From: DASVBJ01 sp036375895
Lineage (GTDB): Bacteria > Actinomycetota > Actinomycetes > JACCUZ01
NCBI GenBank assembly: GCA_036375895.1
Contig: DASVBJ010000356.1
Location: forward strand, 1 to 6,439
Direction of reading: 5' to 3'
Length of the DNA stretch: 6,439 nt
Part shown: in pieces, positions 1-4,793 of the stretch
How positions within the stretch are numbered: position 1 is the first letter of the stretch
How the letters are laid out: every line of letters begins with the position of its first letter
Notes under the pieces: generated by a model
Databases searched by the model: none
Told to the model about the DNA's origin: nothing
Seen by the model: the letters and a program-made list of their open reading frames with translations, nothing else
Translations under genes and position numbers: made by a program

Positions 1-702
1 GCGTCCGACGTCGAGCAGCTCGGCCGCCGCCAGTCGCATCACCACCTGGCCGGCCTCGAAGAGCGTGAAGCCGCACTCCGCCGCGAGGTCGGCCACGCTG
101 CGCTGGCCGTCGACCTTGCAGAGCAGCGCCCAGTCGTTGGGGCCCAGCGCCACGGCGTCGCTGGGCGCGCCCGACGCGAGGGCGGGCACGGTCTCGGGCC
201 CGCCGATGGCGTCGACGATCGTCTCCCACGTCGTCGCCCGGTCGCGCAGCGCGTCCATGAGCACGCCCACCGGCGTCGGCGGCGCCACGTCCTGACGGGT
301 CTTCTTGCCCTTGCGGAACTTCCACGCGGCGACCGGCCACCCCAGCAGGTCGGCCAGCGCGTCCTCGAGGTGCTCGATCACGAAGGCCTCGATGACCGGC
401 AGGTCGACGTAGCCCAGGTGCACCAGCAGCTCGCCCAGCCGCCAGCCCTGCAGCTCGGTGCGCTGGATCTCCAACGCCTCGGCGAGGGCCTCGGGGGTCA
501 GGGCGCCGGAGGACATGAGCCGTACGCCGAGCATGGTCCGGCGCCCCGGCACGACCACGGCGTACACCTGCCCGTCGCGCAGGTAGACCTCGGCCTCGTC
601 GCCCTCCTGGTCGCGCACGGCCAGGCAGCCGGTCGCCGCCTGGTCGGCCAGGTCCTGCAGCACGGTCTCGACCGTTCCGGTGAGGAGGCCGCTTTCGGGC
701 AC
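1..702 (-). CDS. DUF4388 domain protein, C-terminus beyond the left edge
   Basis: A GTG-started frame runs from 702 to base 1 with no stop, giving 234 residues of a protein whose end lies outside the window. A good ribosome binding site (AGGAAGG, six bases before GTG) fixes the start. Residues 5-55 (GLLTGTVETVLQDLADQAAT..., then YLRDGQVYAVVVPGRR) look like the DUF4388/PATAN fold, in which a short sheet presents a 'what the protein senses' surface. Residues 88-150 (LGELLVHLGYVD, then a helical stretch ending in GWPVAAWKFRKG) resemble the helical segment usually following it. Residues 188-232 (NDWALLCKVDGQRSVADLAAECG...) look like the small winged-helix-like tail common in these proteins. Members occur in actinobacterial and deltaproteobacterial signalling proteins, often near Roadblock/LC7 and small GTPase genes, but no such partner is visible here. 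No signal peptide or membrane segment is seen, so it is probably cytoplasmic. The molecular function is unknown. The family call rests on remembered motif patterns. Confidence 0.75.
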   Translation of the reverse strand, partial: MPESGLLTGTVETVLQDLADQAATGCLAVRDQEGDEAEVYLRDGQVYAVVVPGRRTMLGVRLMSSGALTPEALAEALEIQRTELQGWRLGELLVHLGYVDLPVIEAFVIEHLEDALADLLGWPVAAWKFRKGKKTRQDVAPPTPVGVLMDALRDRATTWETIVDAIGGPETVPALASGAPSDAVALGPNDWALLCKVDGQRSVADLAAECGFTLFEAGQVVMRLAAAELLDVGR

Positions 703-872
703 GAGCTACCTTCCTCTCTGGTCGAGTCACGACGTCCCGGGTGCGTGGCCGCCGGCACGTCACCTGGTCCTAGTGGCATCGGCAGGAAGGCCCGATCTGT
801 TGAGGCCCAGTTATGTGCCCGGATCGTCCCAGTCGCTGCCGCCCGGCCCTCCTGACGTGACACCATGCGGCC
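703..872. other. Divergent intergenic region between DUF4388 and BKACE genes
   Basis: This stretch must carry promoters for both directions. No convincing paired -35/-10 was found. On the plus strand CACCAT (861-866) lies six bases before the ATG at 873, the same spacing as the candidate -10 boxes of three other genes here, so it is a weak leaderless -10 candidate with C in place of the first T. ACGTCA (757-762) and TGACGT (853-858) form a distant 6-bp inverted pair of doubtful meaning. No RNA gene or terminator is apparent. Confidence 0.4.
709..716 (-). promoter_or_regulatory. Ribosome binding site of the DUF4388 gene
   Basis: On the minus strand the bases read AGAGGAAGG followed by six bases and GTG. 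This decides the start at 702, because no ATG gives a better start in that frame. It is also notable because most plus-strand first genes in the window have no such site. Confidence 0.7.
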
Positions 873-1724
873 ATGAGCTCCGCCCGCACGCTGATCACCG
901 TGGCGCCGACCGGCGCAGAGACGGCCAAAGCCGACGTTCCGGCCCTGCCCGTGACGCTCGACGAGCTCGTCTCGACCGCCGCGGAGTGCCAGGACGCCGG
1001 CGCCGCCCTGGTGCACGTCCACATCCGCGACGACCAGGCCCGGCCGACCCTCGACCTGGGACGGCTGCGCGACACGGTCTCAGCGCTGCGCGAGCGCACC
1101 TCCCTGGTGGTGCAGCTGAGCACCGGGGGCGCCGTCACCGACTCGCTGGACGACCGGCTGCGGGTCCTCGACGCCGAGCCGGACTCCTGCTCGCTGACCT
1201 GCGGCACCGTCAACTTCGGCGACGACGTCTTCCTCAACCCGTGGCCGTTCATGGCCGAGCTCTACCAGCGCACCCAGGCCCAGCAGGTCGTGCCGGAGTT
1301 CGAGCTGTTCGACCTGGGCCAGGTGACCGCCCTGCACCGGCTGCTCGACACCTACGGCGCGCCCTACGGCGGGCAGGTCCACTGTGACCTGGTCATGGGC
1401 GTCCCGGGCGGCATGCCGGGCACCGCGCCGGCGCTGGTCGCCGCCGTGCAGGCGCTGCCCGCGGGCGCCTCGTGGTCGGCCACCGGCATCGGGCGTACGA
1501 CGCTGCCGGTAGCCCTCGCCGCTCTCGCGAGCGGCGGCCACCTGCGGGTCGGCATGGAGGACACCCTGACCCTTGCCAAGGGGCAGCCCGTCACCCACAA
1601 CCGGGAGCTCGTGGCGCGTGCGGCACAGCTCGCCACGCTCGCGCAGCGGCCGCCGATGACGACCGACGAGGCGCGCAGCCTGCTCAACGTCAAGGACCGC
1701 CGACCGGCGCACTCAGCCGGCTGA
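873..1724 (+). CDS. Beta-keto acid cleavage enzyme (BKACE, DUF849 family)
   Basis: The 283-residue protein belongs to the family of 3-keto-5-aminohexanoate cleavage enzyme (Kce). These zinc-dependent TIM-barrel enzymes condense a beta-keto acid with acetyl-CoA, giving acetoacetate and a new acyl-CoA. Visible landmarks are ITVAPTGAE (Glu16, equivalent to the N-terminal active-site Glu), LVHVHIRD (zinc ligands His48 and His50), QLSTGG (81-86), the TCGTVNFGDD segment (109-118), and LRVGMEDT (224-231) with Arg225 and zinc ligand Glu229. All known catalytic positions therefore seem present and the length is normal. The classic role is lysine fermentation, but no lysine aminomutase or other kam/kal gene is nearby, and the family accepts many beta-keto acids (dehydrocarnitine among them), so the substrate cannot be named. 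The start is the first ATG in frame. There is no clear ribosome binding site, so the message may be leaderless. The next gene begins 13 bp downstream, implying a shared transcript. Confidence 0.9.
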   Translation: MSSARTLITVAPTGAETAKADVPALPVTLDELVSTAAECQDAGAALVHVHIRDDQARPTLDLGRLRDTVSALRERTSLVVQLSTGGAVTDSLDDRLRVLDAEPDSCSLTCGTVNFGDDVFLNPWPFMAELYQRTQAQQVVPEFELFDLGQVTALHRLLDTYGAPYGGQVHCDLVMGVPGGMPGTAPALVAAVQALPAGASWSATGIGRTTLPVALAALASGGHLRVGMEDTLTLAKGQPVTHNRELVARAAQLATLAQRPPMTTDEARSLLNVKDRRPAHSAG

Positions 1725-1737
1725 CCACGGAGCGCTG

Positions 1738-2286
1738 ATGACCACTCCCATGCCCGGCGGCCGCCGCCGCATCGACCACGTCCTCGCGGAGGACTTCCTG
1801 GCCGGCCTCGAGGGGCTCGAGCTCGACGACGTGCGCGCCCGGCGGCGCGAGGCCGAGCAGGAGGAGGCCGACCTCTCCTACGTGCGCCGCATGCTGCAGG
1901 GGCGCTCCGACATCCTGCGGGCCGAGCTGTCGCGGCGGGCGGGCGGCGCCGGCGAGGGCAAGGTCGTCGAGCACCTCGCGGGCATCCTCGCCGACCAGGG
2001 CCGGTCCGACCACGGGCTCGGGCGGTTCCTCACCGTCGAGCCGTCGCGGGTCGACGAGCACCGGCGGGCCGTGGAGCAGGTCATCGCCGACGTCGGCGTC
2101 TCCGACGTCGAGGGCCGCTCCGACGACGACCTGCGGGCGGCCCTCGCCCGGCTCGAGGAGTACGAGCACCGGGTCTCCGAGAACCGCAAGCAGGTGCAGC
2201 AGGTCATGGACGCGCTGACCGCCGAGATCACCAAGCGCTACCGCACCGGCGCGGCGCACGTCGAGGACCTCCTCACCGAGCACTGA
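1738..2286 (+). CDS. rsiG: RsiG-like c-di-GMP-dependent anti-sigma factor
   Basis: The 182-residue protein is mostly helical and rich in Glu and Arg. It carries two exact copies of the c-di-GMP-binding signature E-x3-S-x2-R-x3-Q-x3-D described for Streptomyces RsiG. The first copy is E43, S47, R50, Q54, D58. The second is E143, S147, R150, Q154, D158, exactly 100 residues later. In Streptomyces the two motif helices form an antiparallel coiled coil that binds a c-di-GMP dimer, and the loaded protein sequesters the sigma factor WhiG. By analogy this protein should hold a WhiG/FliA-type sigma factor inactive when c-di-GMP is high; the target is inferred, as no sigma gene lies in the window. The N-terminal segment IDHVLAEDFLAGLEGLELDDVRARRREAE (split here: residues 12-30 and 31-40) probably contacts sigma. 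GGAG at 1729-1732 lies five bases before ATG. It follows the BKACE gene by 13 bp, so it is probably co-transcribed with it. The protein is soluble, with no membrane segment. Confidence 0.85.
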   Translation: MTTPMPGGRRRIDHVLAEDFLAGLEGLELDDVRARRREAEQEEADLSYVRRMLQGRSDILRAELSRRAGGAGEGKVVEHLAGILADQGRSDHGLGRFLTVEPSRVDEHRRAVEQVIADVGVSDVEGRSDDDLRAALARLEEYEHRVSENRKQVQQVMDALTAEITKRYRTGAAHVEDLLTEH

Positions 2287-2298
2287 GCCCGGCTGCTC

Positions 2299-2304
2299 TA
2301 CAGT
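2299..2304 (+). promoter_or_regulatory. Candidate -10 box for leaderless asparaginase transcript
   Basis: TACAGT fits the actinobacterial TAnnnT -10 pattern and ends six bases before the GTG at 2311, which would place the transcript start at or next to the initiation codon. No recognisable -35 lies 16-18 bases upstream and there is no ribosome binding site before the GTG. If real, the asparaginase gene is transcribed separately from rsiG despite the 24-bp gap. Confidence 0.5.
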
Positions 2305-2310
2305 CGCCCG

Positions 2311-3255
2311 GTGCCGCAGTCAGCCGTGCTCGTCGAGGTCGTCCGGTCGGGGTTCGTAGAGGGCCACCACCGCGGGTCGGTCATCGCGTTGGGTGCCGAC
2401 GGGGAGATCGCGTTCGCCGCCGGCGACCCGGCGGCGGCCGTCTTCCCACGCTCGTCCAACAAGCCGATGCAGGCGGTCGGCATGCTGCGCGCCGGGCTGG
2501 AGCTCGAGGGCGAGCTGCTGGCCCTGGCGTGCGCGAGCCACTCCGGTGAGCCCTTCCATCTCGACGGCGTACGCCGGGTCCTGGCCGTGGCAGGGCTGGA
2601 CGAGGCCGCCCTGCAGACCCCTCCGGACCTTCCGGTCGACGAGACCGAGCGGCTGGCGTACGTCCTGGCCGGCGGCGAGCCGTCGCCCATCGCGATGAAC
2701 TGCTCCGGCAAGCACGCCGCCATGCTCGTCACCTGCGTCCGCAACGGCTGGCCCACCGACTGCTACCGGGAGCCCGACCACCCGCTGCAGCGGGCTCTGC
2801 GGGACACCCTGGAGGACCTCGCCGGCGAGGACGTGACCGCGACGGGTGTGGACGGGTGCGGTGCGCCGCTCTTCGCGATCAGCCTGCTGGGTCTGGCCCG
2901 CGCCTTCCGGGCAGTGGCGACGGCCCCACCGGGCACGCCGGGGGGCGCGGTCGCGGGCGCGATCCGGACGTACCCGCGGTGGCTCGGCGGCACCCGCCGG
3001 GACGTCACCGCCCTCGTCGCGGGGGTGCCCGGCCTCATCGCCAAGGACGGTGCCGAGGGCGTCTACGCGGCCGCCCTGCCGGACGGGCGCGCCGTCGCCC
3101 TCAAGATCGACGACGGCGCGTCCCGCGCCCGGCCCCCGGTGATGGTGGCGGCGCTGCGGCGGCTCGGTGTCGAGGCCGACGTGCTCGACGAGCTGGCCGA
3201 GGCGCCGCTGCTGGGCGGCGGCCGGCCGGTGGGTGCAGTCCGCGCCGTCCTCTGA
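2311..3255 (+). CDS. L-asparaginase, Rhizobium etli type (Asparaginase_II family)
   Basis: The 314-residue cytoplasmic protein hydrolyses L-asparagine to aspartate and ammonia. It belongs to the serine-lysine class typified by R. etli ReAV and is unrelated to the E. coli AnsA/AnsB fold. Key positions match that class: PRSSNKP with Ser48 and Lys51 (nucleophile dyad), CASHSGE at 74-80 containing the second active serine region, NCSGKH with Cys131 and Lys134, and VDGCGAP with Cys183 (together the metal site), and ALKIDDGA with Lys265 (the partner lysine). The spacing of Cys131, Lys134 and Cys183 parallels Cys135, Lys138 and Cys189 of ReAV as I recall them. Length is normal and no signal peptide is visible. 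The GTG start is chosen because a -10-like box sits six bases upstream and the family's N-terminus (LVEVVRSGFVEGHHRG) begins just after it. The neighbours do not suggest a dedicated pathway; it probably serves nitrogen assimilation or asparagine turnover. Confidence 0.92.
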   Translation: MPQSAVLVEVVRSGFVEGHHRGSVIALGADGEIAFAAGDPAAAVFPRSSNKPMQAVGMLRAGLELEGELLALACASHSGEPFHLDGVRRVLAVAGLDEAALQTPPDLPVDETERLAYVLAGGEPSPIAMNCSGKHAAMLVTCVRNGWPTDCYREPDHPLQRALRDTLEDLAGEDVTATGVDGCGAPLFAISLLGLARAFRAVATAPPGTPGGAVAGAIRTYPRWLGGTRRDVTALVAGVPGLIAKDGAEGVYAAALPDGRAVALKIDDGASRARPPVMVAALRRLGVEADVLDELAEAPLLGGGRPVGAVRAVL

Positions 3256-3268
3256 GGTGCGCCTAAAC

Positions 3269-3284
3269 CCTTTGTGAGCAAAGG
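3269..3284. repeat. Perfect dyad CCTTTG-N4-CAAAGG
   Basis: A perfect 6-bp inverted repeat with a TGAG centre begins 13 bp after the asparaginase stop, in a short A/T-rich island unusual for this DNA. It could be a weak terminator hairpin, although no T-run follows, or the upstream operator of the xre promoter. The sequence alone does not decide. Confidence 0.5.
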
Positions 3285-3291
3285 AACTCCC

Positions 3292-3309
3292 GGGTGAGGT
3301 ATGTCACCC
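3292..3309. repeat. Perfect dyad GGGTGA-N6-TCACCC
   Basis: The second perfect 6-bp inverted repeat in the same intergenic region, with a 6-bp centre. Its midpoint lies about 24 bp from that of the preceding dyad and about 30 bp from that of the following one. An operator half-site arrangement is plausible; a hairpin in the 5' region is excluded if transcription starts near 3364. Confidence 0.45.
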
Positions 3310-3314
3310 AAGAA

Positions 3315-3345
3315 GTGCTAGCTGAGCGCTTGCCACAGTTAGCAC
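3315..3345. promoter_or_regulatory. Operator-like dyad enclosing the -35 box of xre-hbhA
   Basis: Arms GTGCTAGCTG (3315-3324) and CAGTTAGCAC (3336-3345) are complementary at nine of ten positions and are separated by 11 bp. Arm centres are therefore 21 bp apart, about two helical turns. The dyad is centred on 3330, the first base of the -35 hexamer, and its right arm lies in the -35/-10 spacer. A dimeric regulator bound here would block RNA polymerase. The XRE protein encoded immediately downstream is the natural candidate (autorepression), which is inference. Confidence 0.6.
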
Positions 3346-3357
3346 GAGGGGTAAGAC
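3330..3357 (+). promoter_or_regulatory. Sigma-A-type promoter of the xre-hbhA operon
   Basis: TTGCCA (3330-3335) is separated by 16 bp from TAAGAC (3352-3357), close to the housekeeping consensus. The expected start point is about 3364-3365, on the GTG start codon of the regulator, so the transcript should be leaderless. This is the best-formed promoter in the window. Confidence 0.65.
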
Positions 3358-3364
3358 TTGTCGT

Positions 3365-3814
3365 GTGGCACCGCTCAACGTCGGCTCGCTAGGCGAGTAC
3401 ATCCGCGACCAGCGCAAGAGCGCGCAGTACTCACTGCGCCAGCTGGCCGAGGCGGCGGGCGTGTCCAACCCGTACCTGAGCCAGATCGAGCGCGGGCTCA
3501 AGAAGCCCAGCGCCGAGATCCTCCAGCAGATCGCGAAGGCGCTGCGGATCTCCGCCGAGACGCTCTACGTGCGGGCCGGGTTCCTCGAGGACCACAACCC
3601 CGGTGACGTCGTCACCGCGATCCTCGCGGACCCCACGATCGGCGTGCGGCACAAGCAGGTGCTGCTCGACATCTACGAGTCCTTCCGAAAGGAGCACGGC
3701 TCGCAGGCGCAGGAGGCCGCACCGGCCCCCGCGCGGGCGCAGCGGACCGCTCCGACGAAGGCACGCACCACCACCCCGCGCACGAGCACGCGCACCACAA
3801 GGAGGAACGCATGA
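3365..3814 (+). CDS. XRE-family HTH regulator, Rv0474-like
   Basis: The 149-residue protein has a canonical helix-turn-helix of the Cro/CI (XRE) type at residues 8-65 (LGEYIRDQRKSAQYSLRQLA, then AGVSNPYLSQIERGLKKPSA, then ILQQIAKALRISAETLY). A short conserved C-terminal helical segment follows at 79-110 (PGDVVTAILADPTIGVRHKQ, then VLLDIYESFRKE). Order and neighbours match M. tuberculosis Rv0474, which sits directly before hbhA and has been reported as a copper-responsive repressor; whether that extends here is unknown. Residues 118-149 form a disordered Ala/Pro/Thr/Arg tail with at least eight basic residues. The stop overlaps the ATG of the next gene (ATGA), and that gene's Shine-Dalgarno site lies within the last codons, so the two are translationally coupled. 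A dyad around its own promoter suggests autoregulation. The GTG start is supported by the family N-terminus and the promoter position. Confidence 0.88.
   Translation: MAPLNVGSLGEYIRDQRKSAQYSLRQLAEAAGVSNPYLSQIERGLKKPSAEILQQIAKALRISAETLYVRAGFLEDHNPGDVVTAILADPTIGVRHKQVLLDIYESFRKEHGSQAQEAAPAPARAQRTAPTKARTTTPRTSTRTTRRNA
3799..3806 (+). promoter_or_regulatory. Strong Shine-Dalgarno of hbhA-like gene, inside xre
   Basis: AAGGAGGA ends four bases before the ATG at 3811 and is one of the closest matches to the anti-Shine-Dalgarno in the window. It is encoded within the final Arg-Arg-Asn codons of the regulator, consistent with coupled, high-level translation of the second gene. Confidence 0.75.
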
Positions 3815-4335
3815 CCATCACCAAGAGCAAGCCCTTCTACGCCGTTGCCGGTGCCGGCGACCTCGCCGTCAAGAAGCTGCGCGAGGTCCCGACGCGCCTG
3901 CAGACCATCAAGGTCGACCGCAAGGGCATCGAGGACACCATCTCGACGCTCCAGGTCGAGACCAAGGCACTGCCGGCCAAGGCCCAGACGGTGGCGATCG
4001 GGCTCGTCGGTGACGTGGCCGAGAGGGCGGAGGGGGTCTACGGCGACCTCATCACCCGCGGTCGTAGCGTCGTGACGCGCATCCGCCGCCAGAAGTCCAC
4101 GCAGGACCTCAAGGCCCAGGCGAGCACGACGGTGCGCCGGACCAAGGCGGCCACCACCACGGCCAAGAAGGCCGCGGCGAGCACGAAGAGCTCGGCACGT
4201 GGCACCGCGACGACCGCCAAGAAGAGCGCCGCGGCCACCAAGAAGGCCGCCAAGACCGCGGCGACCTCGGCGGGCCAGACCGCGACCGCCGCGACCCAGG
4301 CGGCCGCCGACGCCAGCGACAAGGTGGGCAGCTGA
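3811..4335 (+). CDS. hbhA: HbhA-like protein with lysine-rich tail
   Basis: The 174-residue protein resembles mycobacterial heparin-binding hemagglutinin (Rv0475). It has an N-terminal FYAVAGAGDLAVKKLRE segment (9-25, compare LLAALGAADLALATVNEL), a central helix ending in AERAEGVYGDLITRGRSVV (70-88, compare the region with YNELVERGEAALERL), and QKSTQDLKAQAS (94-105). Residues 110-150 form a Lys/Ala/Thr repeat-like tail with KKAA and AKK pairs. In mycobacteria the lysine tail, methylated, binds sulphated sugars and mediates adhesion; the protein also associates with lipid bodies and polar growth. The tail here is shorter, is interspersed with Thr and Ser rather than KKAAPA units, and ends in an uncharged/acidic stretch (TATAATQAAADASDKVGS). 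A histone-H1-like DNA-binding role is an alternative. No signal peptide is present, as in HbhA. It is coupled to the XRE gene and followed by a strong terminator. Homology is convincing from motif and synteny; function outside mycobacteria is unproven. Confidence 0.8.
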   Translation: MTITKSKPFYAVAGAGDLAVKKLREVPTRLQTIKVDRKGIEDTISTLQVETKALPAKAQTVAIGLVGDVAERAEGVYGDLITRGRSVVTRIRRQKSTQDLKAQASTTVRRTKAATTTAKKAAASTKSSARGTATTAKKSAAATKKAAKTAATSAGQTATAATQAAADASDKVGS

Positions 4336-4392
4336 CGCCCCCGGTCTGACGTCGCCGGCCGGGCCGAGACGGTCGGTCGGCGCGACGCCACC

Positions 4393-4422
4393 AGGGCCCG
4401 TCCCCTTCCGGGGGCGGGCCCT
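4393..4422 (+). terminator. Intrinsic terminator after the xre-hbhA operon
   Basis: A 13-bp uninterrupted stem (AGGGCCCGTCCCC pairing with GGGGGCGGGCCCT, including one G-T pair) closes a TTCC loop 57 bases after the hbhA stop. The downstream bases contain only scattered T residues, as usual for terminators of high-GC actinobacteria. It separates the operon from the DUF2516 block, whose -10 box begins 16 bases later. Confidence 0.8.
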
Positions 4423-4437
4423 CGTGCTGTCACGGAC

Positions 4438-4443
4438 TAGGCT
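4438..4443 (+). promoter_or_regulatory. Candidate -10 box for leaderless DUF2516 transcript
   Basis: TAGGCT fits TAnnnT and ends six bases before the GTG at 4450. There is no ribosome binding site before the GTG. The position where a -35 would lie is inside the upstream terminator stem and shows no TTGACA-like bases. Confidence 0.55.
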
Positions 4444-4449
4444 GGGGCC

Positions 4450-4782
4450 GTGGACATCGTGGGCAGCATCCAGGGCTTCGTGTTGCTGTTGCTCGGCCTG
4501 GGCTCGCTGCTGCTGACCGGGTTCGCCTTCTTCGACGCGCTGCGGCACAAGGCCAACCTCTTCCCGGCCGTGGGGCGGCTCACCAAGCCCATGTGGCTCG
4601 GCATCCTCGGCGCCGCCTTCCTGATCAGCATCGTGTCGTTCGGATACCCCGCGACGCTGGGCATCCTCAACGTCCTCGGCGTCGTCGCGGCCGGGATCTA
4701 CCTCGCCGACATCCGGCCGAAGATCAAGCAGATCAGCGGCGGTGGCCGCGGCGGGTCGTACGGGCCCTACGGTCCGTACTGA
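4450..4782 (+). CDS. DUF2516 small membrane protein, Rv0476-like
   Basis: The 110-residue protein has hydrophobic segments at about 8-28 (GFVLLLLGLGSLLLTGFAFF), 48-64 (MWLGILGAAFLISIVSF) and 68-86 (TLGILNVLGVVAAGIYLAD), with a short basic loop (ALRHKANLFPAVGRLTKP, 31-47) between the first two. This matches DUF2516, the family of Rv0476, which follows hbhA in mycobacteria. The body ends with the conserved ADIRPKIKQI. The extra tail (GGGRGGSYGPYGPY) has a duplicated GPY unit and is Gly/Tyr-rich; such tails are variable in the family. The role is unknown. The GTG start follows a leaderless-type -10 box and gives the expected length. The alpha/beta hydrolase starts 11 bp after its stop, so the genes probably share a transcript. 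Being placed after hbhA but behind its own promoter and terminator, it is a genomic neighbour of hbhA rather than an operon member. Confidence 0.85.
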   Translation: MDIVGSIQGFVLLLLGLGSLLLTGFAFFDALRHKANLFPAVGRLTKPMWLGILGAAFLISIVSFGYPATLGILNVLGVVAAGIYLADIRPKIKQISGGGRGGSYGPYGPY

Positions 4783-4793
4783 CCGAGCCGCGC

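Noticed and set aside
865..876. Three-codon ATG CGG CCA TGA upstream mini-frame overlapping the BKACE start
   Set aside because: It is too short to judge, and would not be transcribed if the message starts at the BKACE ATG.
680..1387. Long open frames overlapping the BKACE gene on both strands
   Set aside because: They translate to Arg/Pro/Gly/Ala-rich low-complexity sequence typical of off-frame reading of high-GC genes, while the 873-1724 frame carries family motifs.
3264..3290. WhiG/FliA-type promoter (TAAA-N15-GCCGATAA) that could link the region to RsiG
   Set aside because: TAAA is present at 3264-3267 but nothing like GCCGATAA lies at the required spacing.
4350..4387. Inverted pair CGTCGC/GCGACG after hbhA
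   Set aside because: Six-bp GC-rich matches are expected by chance here, and the much stronger 13-bp stem at 4393-4422 explains termination.
4593..4793. N-terminal extension of the alpha/beta hydrolase
   Set aside because: The extension would overlap the DUF2516 gene in another frame and is Arg-rich and without family similarity; the ATG at 4794 gives the standard N-terminus.
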